Assembly (NCBI GenBank): GCA_025464645.1
Contig: JAODGF010000079.1
Location: 1-8,006, forward strand
Source: Methanosarcinales archaeon
Lineage (GTDB): Archaea > Halobacteriota > Syntropharchaeia > Alkanophagales > Methanospirareceae
DNA length: 8,006 nt
Direction: 5' to 3'
Both the position numbers and the translations under genes were made by a program. The first letter of the stretch is position 1. Each line of letters begins with the position of its first letter. The notes under the pieces were generated by a model, which was not told the DNA's origin, did no database searches, and saw only the letters and a program-made list of their open reading frames with translations. Shown here piece after piece: positions 1 to 4,813 of this stretch.

Positions 1-62
1 GAGATAGAATTGAAATGACAATAGAAGTAGATGTAACCTGTTTCATAGCTTTGATTGGTTCA

Positions 63-71
63 TTTTATTTT
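63..71 (+). promoter_or_regulatory. Candidate box A (TATA-like) element for queE
   Basis: TTTTATTTT is centred 27 bases before the queE ATG, where an archaeal TATA element would sit if transcription began at or next to the start codon. No Shine-Dalgarno sequence precedes the ATG, which fits a leaderless message. A second A/T run (TTTATATA, 84-91) is too close to the ATG to serve this start. Nothing else is visible in bases 1-62. The assignment rests on position and composition only. Confidence 0.35.
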
Positions 72-93
72 GTTCTAACATACTTTATATACA

Positions 94-855
94 ATGAAAA
101 AAGGTTATATAGCAGAAATATTCAGTTCCTTCCAGGGAGAAGGACCTTATGTAGGGAGAAGGCAAATATTTATCAGATTTGCAGGTTGTCCTCTCTCTTG
201 CTTTTATTGCGACACTTCTTATGCGAGAGACCCCAGACCAAAACTTTGCAATATACTTTTCCTCGGTAAGGAAACCAGCATAAAAAGAAATCCATTATCC
301 ACGAACGAAGTAATAGATTATGTAAGGGAACTACTCACTCCAGACGTCCACAGCATTTGCTACACAGGTGGAGAACCCCTTTTTTCCGCCGCGTTCGTAA
401 AAGAAATAGCAATCGAAGCAAAAATGATGCAGTTTAAAAATTTTATAGAAACAAGCGGGAATTCAGCAATAGATTTCAAATCATTAGCCGATTATTTTGA
501 TTTCGCATCTATTGACATAAAACTGAGGAACCACAGAGCAGTTAAGGAAAAAGACTATGATAAGCTGTATAGTAATGAGCTCGAATGCATAAGAATTGCC
601 GCTGGTAGAGGAATAGAAACGGTAGTGAAGGTGATAATACTGAAAAACACACCCGTAGGAGAAATAGAAGGGATATGCAAAGACCTCGCCGGTCTCGACA
701 TAAAGCTTGTGTTACAGCCTGCTACAGAACATCTGCAAGGAGCCGCTGTAGTGCCCGGGATAAAAGAACTTTTTGAACTTTCTGAAGTGGCAGGGCTTTA
801 TCTACATCATATTATGGTGATTCCTCAGTTGCATAAATTTCTGGGGATACACTGA
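94..855 (+). CDS. queE: 7-carboxy-7-deazaguanine synthase (radical SAM), QueE
   Basis: This 253-residue radical SAM protein resembles QueE, which converts 6-carboxytetrahydropterin to 7-carboxy-7-deazaguanine with SAM and Mg2+. In archaea that product feeds archaeosine synthesis in tRNA. The N-terminus carries the family signature EIFSSFQGEGPYVG (residues 8-21). The cluster-binding CX3CX2C motif is C32-C36-C39, followed by D40-T41. The SAM-binding TGGEP motif is at 91-95, ETSG at about 138-141, and the C-terminus has the QueE-like PQLHKFLGI. Length is normal for the family. The ATG at 94 is chosen because the conserved region starts at once; it has no Shine-Dalgarno sequence, and a T-rich box lies 27 bases upstream. 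The last 54 bases overlap the 3' end of the opposing aIF2-gamma gene. No other queuosine/archaeosine gene (queC, queD, arcS) is in the window. Family assignment is strong; the exact reaction is inferred from the family. Confidence 0.9.
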   Translation: MKKGYIAEIFSSFQGEGPYVGRRQIFIRFAGCPLSCFYCDTSYARDPRPKLCNILFLGKETSIKRNPLSTNEVIDYVRELLTPDVHSICYTGGEPLFSAAFVKEIAIEAKMMQFKNFIETSGNSAIDFKSLADYFDFASIDIKLRNHRAVKEKDYDKLYSNELECIRIAAGRGIETVVKVIILKNTPVGEIEGICKDLAGLDIKLVLQPATEHLQGAAVVPGIKELFELSEVAGLYLHHIMVIPQLHKFLGIH

Positions 856-2061
856 AATTATAACCCCCGCACCGATTAAATGCCACCTCGCTCTTATCTT
901 CCTCCCAATCGCCACTCGAGAGCCTTCTTCTGCGCATACCGGTCTGCTCAGTTTTACATCAATGGTCTCCTTTGTCACTCTTCTCACCTCGCCCATTGTG
1001 GTTGCAGTTCCGGCGCTCAGCATTATACTCTCGCCCACTTTTATCGTCGGTATCTCCTCTTCTTTTGCTACACCAACAACGCGCTCCAATAAGTGGAATT
1101 GTATGCTCAGTTCGTTCCAGGTCGGAGGCAAAGAGCCAGGCATCCCTACGCACTGCCCTACTAAGGAGTCTTCTATGGTCATACTTGGATCTAACTTTGT
1201 GCCAACACCTATTAGCCCACCGGGAGTCACTTCTTTTACTCTCTCCCCTCCTGCCATTATAGACGTTATCTCCGTTTCTATTGGCACCCATATCTCTTTG
1301 CCTCCTGTGGTCACAGCTCGACCGGGTCTTATCTCTAACTTATCACCCTCTCTTAGCCTTCCTTTGAGCAAAGAACCGCCAATTACTCCTCCTTTTAGCT
1401 TATCTATCGGCGTTCCAGGTTTGTTTATATCAAAAGAGCGTGCAATATGCATGATCGGAGGTTCATCCACGGAACGTAAGGGAGTGGGAATTGTTTGCTC
1501 TATGCTTTGTATCAATACATCCAGATTGACGGATTGCTGCGCAGACATAGGCACAATGGGCGAGTGTTCCGCAATCGTTCCTTTAACAAAATCCTTTATT
1601 TGCAAATAATGCTTTATTGCCTCATCTCGAGATACGAGGTCTATTTTGTTCTGTACGATTACCGTTTTCTCTATACCAATTAAGCTCAGAGCCATCAAAT
1701 GCTCCTTTGTCTGCGGCTGTGGGCATGGCTCGGATGCGGCAATAAGTAGAACAGCACCATCCATTATCGCAGCACCGCTCAGCATCGTTGCCATTAAGGC
1801 TTCGTGCCCTGGAGAATCAACAAATGAAACAGTTCGCAACTCTTCGGTCTTTGAGCCACAATGCTTACATATCTCTTCTACGGTGTAACAATCCGGCTCC
1901 TTGCAGACCGGACATCTTCTGAAGGTAGCATCTGCATAGCCAAGCCTTATGGAGATACCTCTCTTTATCTCCTCGCTGTGCCTGTCGGTCCACTCGCCGG
2001 ACAGTGCACTCACTAAGGTTGTTTTCCCGTGATCTACGTGTCCCACCATTCCTATGTTCAC
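802..2061 (-). CDS. Translation initiation factor 2 subunit gamma (aIF2-gamma)
   Basis: This GTPase subunit of archaeal aIF2 carries initiator Met-tRNA to the small ribosomal subunit together with the alpha and beta subunits. Counting from the GTG at 2061 (419 residues), the P-loop GHVDHGKTT is at 7-15. Switch I (RGISIRLGY) is at 34-42, and a zinc knuckle uses C50, C53, C65 and C68. DSPGH is at 82-86, NKID at 138-141 and SAQ at 173-175. Domains II and III follow, with the aIF2-gamma-typical GVGTKLDPSMTIEDSLVG. The family normally ends near RWxLIGxGII; here the frame runs on for 17 codons antisense to queE. The start is uncertain. GTG at 2061 has no well-spaced ribosome-binding site, whereas in-frame ACG at 2076 lies 7 bases after GGAGGT and would restore a family-like MKKPSVNIGMVGHVDHG N-terminus. 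No ATG, GTG or TTG lies between GTG and the upstream in-frame stop. Confidence 0.95.
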   Translation of the reverse strand: MNIGMVGHVDHGKTTLVSALSGEWTDRHSEEIKRGISIRLGYADATFRRCPVCKEPDCYTVEEICKHCGSKTEELRTVSFVDSPGHEALMATMLSGAAIMDGAVLLIAASEPCPQPQTKEHLMALSLIGIEKTVIVQNKIDLVSRDEAIKHYLQIKDFVKGTIAEHSPIVPMSAQQSVNLDVLIQSIEQTIPTPLRSVDEPPIMHIARSFDINKPGTPIDKLKGGVIGGSLLKGRLREGDKLEIRPGRAVTTGGKEIWVPIETEITSIMAGGERVKEVTPGGLIGVGTKLDPSMTIEDSLVGQCVGMPGSLPPTWNELSIQFHLLERVVGVAKEEEIPTIKVGESIMLSAGTATTMGEVRRVTKETIDVKLSRPVCAEEGSRVAIGRKIRARWHLIGAGVIISVYPQKFMQLRNHHNMM

Positions 2062-2083
2062 AGAAGGCTTTTTCGTTTTCTTT

Positions 2084-2089
2084 ACCTCC
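2084..2089 (-). promoter_or_regulatory. Shine-Dalgarno GGAGGT upstream of aIF2-gamma
   Basis: GGAGGT on the minus strand is the strongest ribosome-binding sequence I saw in the window. It is 22 bases from the GTG at 2061, too far to serve it well, but exactly 7 bases from an in-frame ACG (2076-2074). It therefore bears directly on the start choice for aIF2-gamma. Confidence 0.5.
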
Positions 2090-2101
2090 CTCTTTCTCTT
2101 T

Positions 2102-2124
2102 TATTTATAGGTTTAATAATAAAA
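2102..2124. promoter_or_regulatory. Divergent promoter A/T elements, aIF2-gamma / acyl-CoA dehydrogenase
   Basis: The spacer between the two divergent genes is A/T rich. On the minus strand TATAAATA (2109-2102) is a good box A, about 29 bases before the candidate ACG start and about 44 before the GTG. TTTAATAATAAAA (2112-2124) could serve either strand. Used on the plus strand it would place a start near 2143 and leave a short leader that includes the dehydrogenase's G-rich ribosome-binding site. Used on the minus strand it would include GGAGGT in the aIF2-gamma leader. Positions are inferred from spacing alone. Confidence 0.35.
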
Positions 2125-2142
2125 CTTTCTTTTTAAAGAAAG
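2125..2142. repeat. Perfect inverted repeat CTTTCTTT-TT-AAAGAAAG
   Basis: An 8-base perfect inverted repeat with a 2-base centre lies in the divergent promoter region, 20 bases before the acyl-CoA dehydrogenase ATG. Its centre is about 29 bases from that ATG, the place expected for a box A or for an operator overlapping the promoter. It could be a regulator site; as RNA it would be a weak A/U-rich hairpin and is not a convincing terminator. Confidence 0.4.
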
Positions 2143-2146
2143 GTTC

Positions 2147-2154
2147 AGAGGGGG
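2147..2154 (+). promoter_or_regulatory. Ribosome-binding site of the acyl-CoA dehydrogenase
   Basis: AGAGGGGG lies 8 bases before the ATG at 2163 and supports that codon over the upstream ones in the same open frame, which would add about 53 residues unlike the family. Confidence 0.5.
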
Positions 2155-2162
2155 CGAAGAGA

Positions 2163-3302
2163 ATGGAATTTGAGTTAAAAGAGGAAGAGAAGGCATTTCA
2201 GTCCACAGTGAGACAGTTCGCAGAGAAAGAGGTAATGCCAAAAGCGGCAGAAATAGACAGAAAAGGGAAATTCCCTTCTGGTATAACACGGAGAATAGCA
2301 GAACTTAAACTTTCCGGGGTTCCTTTTCCAGCTAAATATGGCGGTGCTGATGCAACGATGTTGAGCTACGCAGTCATGGTAGAGGAGCTTTCAAGAGCCA
2401 GTGCAAGCATTGGATTCTTAAGTGCTGCTGGACTTATCGCTATGTTCCCCATCCTCTATGCCGGTTCAGAGGAGCAGAAGGAGGCATATCTTAGACCTTT
2501 GTGCGAGGGAAAGAAATTAGGAGCTTTTGCTTTAACAGAACCTTTCGCGGGCTCCGATCCTGTTTCTATTGAAACAACGGCTGATAAGCGAGGCGGTGAA
2601 TATGTGCTGAACGGGAAAAAGGCTTTTATCACAAATGCCGCGGTTGCAGACATATATGTGGTCTTTGCATACACGAATAGGAGCAAAAAAAGGGAAGGGA
2701 TGAGTGCTTTTATCATAGAAAAAGGGGCACAGGGGTTCTCGTTTGCAAAAATCGAGAATATGCTTGGTATGCGCGGTTGTGTTGTTGGAGGGTTAGTGTT
2801 CAATGATTGTAGAGTTCCTGGGGAGAATATACTCGGCAGCGAGGGCGATGGATTCCGGATAGCTATGGCTACTCTGGATAGAGATAGAATCGCGATGAGC
2901 AGCATCGGCACCGGCATTGCTCAGGCTTGCTTAGACGTCTCTAAGAAGTATGCAAAAGAGAGAAAGCAATTCTCTCAGCCCATCGCCAATTTCCAGGCAG
3001 TTCAATTCATGCTCGCAGATATGGCTATGGAGGTAGAAGCAGCGAGATTACTCACATACAAAGCTGCTTATCTTGCGGATAAAGGTGGGAAATTCACGAA
3101 GGAAGCTTCAATGGCGAAGCTTTATGCCTCAGAAGTTGCGCAAAGAGCTGCTATAAACGCAGTGCAAATACACGGGGGGTATGGTTGCACGAAAGAATGT
3201 CCTGCGGAAAGGTTTTTTCGAGACGCGAGGATACTAAGCATTGTCGTTGGAACGTCCGAGATACAGAGAATGGTGATAGCGAGGGAAGAGCTGAGGTTCT
3301 GA
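2163..3302 (+). CDS. Acyl-CoA dehydrogenase family flavoprotein with atypical active site
   Basis: This 379-residue protein has the acyl-CoA dehydrogenase architecture, with an N-terminal helical domain, a middle beta domain and a C-terminal helical domain. Such enzymes oxidise acyl-CoA to enoyl-CoA with FAD and pass electrons to electron-transfer flavoprotein. Signature 1 is FALTEPFAGSD (122-132). Signature 2 starts QIHGGYG (335-341) and continues through RFFRDARI (350-357). The usual catalytic glutamate just before the GTSEIQR segment (as in YEGT) is valine here (V362). The alternative base position used by isovaleryl-CoA dehydrogenase aligns with D241 in LDRDRIAM. The segment normally like S-x-T-x-E before LxFxDCRVP reads CVVGG (206-210). 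The ATG at 2163 is chosen because it gives standard length and follows a G-rich ribosome-binding site (2147-2154) at 8 bases; the frame is open further upstream but would run across the divergent promoter into antisense aIF2-gamma. No flavoprotein partner genes are nearby. Substrate is unknown. Confidence 0.93.
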   Translation: MEFELKEEEKAFQSTVRQFAEKEVMPKAAEIDRKGKFPSGITRRIAELKLSGVPFPAKYGGADATMLSYAVMVEELSRASASIGFLSAAGLIAMFPILYAGSEEQKEAYLRPLCEGKKLGAFALTEPFAGSDPVSIETTADKRGGEYVLNGKKAFITNAAVADIYVVFAYTNRSKKREGMSAFIIEKGAQGFSFAKIENMLGMRGCVVGGLVFNDCRVPGENILGSEGDGFRIAMATLDRDRIAMSSIGTGIAQACLDVSKKYAKERKQFSQPIANFQAVQFMLADMAMEVEAARLLTYKAAYLADKGGKFTKEASMAKLYASEVAQRAAINAVQIHGGYGCTKECPAERFFRDARILSIVVGTSEIQRMVIAREELRF

Positions 3303-3309
3303 TTGATCT

Positions 3310-3324
3310 GAATAAGTTTATTTT
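3310..3324 (+). terminator. Possible T-rich termination region after the acyl-CoA dehydrogenase
   Basis: The only sequence between the convergent stop codons is 15 bases (3303-3317). AATAAGTTTATTTT starts there and runs into the last codons of nadA. Archaeal termination often uses T-rich stretches without a hairpin, so this could end the plus-strand transcript. The run is short and interrupted, so support is weak. Confidence 0.2.
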
Positions 3325-4244
3325 GATAACTCAAGCATCTTCTCGATTGCCCTTCTCGCCTTGTCCATAATTTCCGGCTTAATAACTACTTCCGGCTTCT
3401 CGAGCTCCAATGCCGTTTCTATCTTTGCTAATGTGTGCATTTTCATCTGTGGGCAGACAGCAGTAGTGGAGATAGGATAGAATTTCTTCTCCGGTACTTC
3501 CTTTTCGAGCCTGTGCAGCAGCCCGACCTCAGTGCCAATCAAAAATTCATCACCGGCTTCGGCTTCATTGCCAATCTTTACCATGCCACTCGTTGAAGCG
3601 ATGTAATCCGCGCTGTCTTGAATTTCGGGAATGCATTCTGGATGAACCATGATTTTTGCTCTCGGATGCGCCTCCTTCGCTTTTATCAAATCTTCCATTA
3701 CTATTTGGTGATGCGAAGGGCATAGCCCGTATTCAGGAACAGGAATAATGAACTTTGAGGTTGCCTTCTGTGCGTAATATGCTAAATTATGGTCAGGACC
3801 AAATAAGATGGTAGAGGCGTCCATTGCCTTAACTATTTCCTGTGCATTTGCAGAGGTACAGATACAGTCTGCAAGCGCTTTGCATTCCGCGAGCGTGTTT
3901 ACATAGAGGACAACCTCGGCATCGGGATGCGCTCGCTTTGCTACAAGCAGATCCCCTGCGGACAATTGCTGTGCCATCGGGCATATCGCACCCTTATCGG
4001 GAATGACAACTTTTTTATCGGGGTTCAAGATTGCCGCAGTCTCTGCCATGAAATCAACACCACAAAAGATGATCACATCAGAAGCCGTATCCATTGCTTT
4101 TCTTGCAAGCTCTAAGGAATCGCCAACAAACTCCGCTATATCCTGAACCTCCGCGCGCTGATAATTATGAGCTAAAATAATCGCATTTTTATCGCGTTTT
4201 AGCCTTTCTATCTTCTCTATCCTCTCTATGTGCTCTTTCTCCAT
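3318..4244 (-). CDS. nadA: Quinolinate synthase A (NadA)
   Basis: NadA condenses iminoaspartate with dihydroxyacetone phosphate to make quinolinate, the first pyridine-ring intermediate of de novo NAD synthesis, in the cytoplasm. The 308-residue protein has the three repeated domains expected of the short archaeal/Thermotoga type. Conserved pieces are AHNYQ (25-29), GDSL (41-44), FCGVDFMAETA (60-70), HPEC (201-204) and STSGM (217-221). The three cysteines expected to bind the [4Fe-4S] cluster are C88 (in AICPMA), C175 (in GLCPSHH) and C264 (in AVCPQMKMH). The ATG at 4244 gives a full-length protein; no Shine-Dalgarno sequence is visible. The gene converges on the acyl-CoA dehydrogenase with 15 bases between stop codons. 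No NadB, aspartate dehydrogenase or NadC gene is in the window. I am confident of the identity. Confidence 0.97.
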   Translation of the reverse strand: MEKEHIERIEKIERLKRDKNAIILAHNYQRAEVQDIAEFVGDSLELARKAMDTASDVIIFCGVDFMAETAAILNPDKKVVIPDKGAICPMAQQLSAGDLLVAKRAHPDAEVVLYVNTLAECKALADCICTSANAQEIVKAMDASTILFGPDHNLAYYAQKATSKFIIPVPEYGLCPSHHQIVMEDLIKAKEAHPRAKIMVHPECIPEIQDSADYIASTSGMVKIGNEAEAGDEFLIGTEVGLLHRLEKEVPEKKFYPISTTAVCPQMKMHTLAKIETALELEKPEVVIKPEIMDKARRAIEKMLELSK

Positions 4245-4274
4245 CGCTATATTATGGCTTTATTTGTTCTGTGG

Positions 4275-4284
4275 AAATAAAAAA
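4275..4284. promoter_or_regulatory. Shared box-A-like element, nadA / DUF123 divergent promoter
   Basis: AAATAAAAAA is centred about 28 bases before the plus-strand ATG at 4307, matching a leaderless start there. Its complement (TTTTTTATTT) is about 34 bases from the minus-strand nadA ATG at 4244. The whole spacer is 62 bases and neither start has a Shine-Dalgarno sequence. One A/T tract may recruit transcription factors in both directions. This is based on position only. Confidence 0.35.
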
Positions 4285-4306
4285 CTATGTAAAGTAAAAA
4301 AGTGTG

Positions 4307-4813
4307 ATGAAAGGGACATACGTGTTAATCATAGAAAATCATGAGGATATAGAAGTAGAAATAGGCAGGTTAGGGAGAGTCAAATTCAAAAAAGATTTTT
4401 ACGCTTATGTCGGCTCTGCGCTTTCGGGGTTAGAGCAAAGAGTAGGAAGACACCTGCGTGAAGCGGGTAAGAACAAGAAATTGCACTGGCATATAGATTA
4501 TTTCCTGGCAAGTCCGTCAGTAGAAGTAAAAGAGGTGTTGTTTGCAGAAACGGAGGAAAGGAAAGAATGCAAAATTGCTGCGAACATGCACCTGGAGAAG
4601 AGGTTAGAGTCCATAGAAAACTTTGGATGTACCGATTGTGCATGCAAAAGCCATCTGTTCTTCTCTACTGACTTAGATAGACTGAAAGAGCACGTTTACA
4701 ATAGTTTTCACGCATCAGGAATTGAGAATGTTTTAGTGCTATCTTCACTTTCTCCCCATTATCACCTCCACACGATGAGTCCTGCCATCTGCATAAACAG
4801 GAAGGATGTTTGA
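4307..4813 (+). CDS. DUF123 / Uri-type GIY-YIG-like protein, putative nuclease
   Basis: This 168-residue protein matches the DUF123 (Uri) family, a divergent branch of the GIY-YIG nuclease fold common in archaea and sometimes fused to endonuclease III. A DNA-repair or nucleic-acid role is inferred from the fold, and the true substrate is unknown. KGTYVLII (2-9) stands for the GIY strand and YAYVGSA (32-38) for the YIG strand. These are followed by R45 and R48-H49, the characteristic KLHWHIDYFL (58-67), CK at 88-89 and FGCTDCACKSHLFF (106-119), a likely metal or structural site. A GTG sits directly before the chosen ATG (at 4304), so the start may be one codon earlier; family members typically begin at this KGTY. 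The last 22 codons lie antisense over the end of the GH94-like gene and look like an extension past the family core. Confidence 0.85.
   Translation: MKGTYVLIIENHEDIEVEIGRLGRVKFKKDFYAYVGSALSGLEQRVGRHLREAGKNKKLHWHIDYFLASPSVEVKEVLFAETEERKECKIAANMHLEKRLESIENFGCTDCACKSHLFFSTDLDRLKEHVYNSFHASGIENVLVLSSLSPHYHLHTMSPAICINRKDV

Noticed and set aside
84..91. TTTATATA as the queE promoter
   Set aside because: It ends only 2 bases before the ATG; a start 25 bases downstream would fall inside the gene, past the conserved N-terminus.
15..269. Open frame overlapping the start of queE on the same strand
   Set aside because: Out of frame with the clear radical SAM gene, with no recognisable domain and no ribosome-binding site.
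962..1609. 215-codon plus-strand open frame
   Set aside because: It is antisense to conserved aIF2-gamma domains; its composition is that expected of a shadow frame.
2004..2162. Upstream in-frame extension of the acyl-CoA dehydrogenase
   Set aside because: It would add 53 residues unlike the family, cross the divergent promoter region and overlap the start of aIF2-gamma. ATG 2163 has a ribosome-binding site and gives normal length.
2456..2917. 153-codon minus-strand open frame
   Set aside because: Antisense to the conserved core of the acyl-CoA dehydrogenase, proline/serine-rich shadow composition, no motif.
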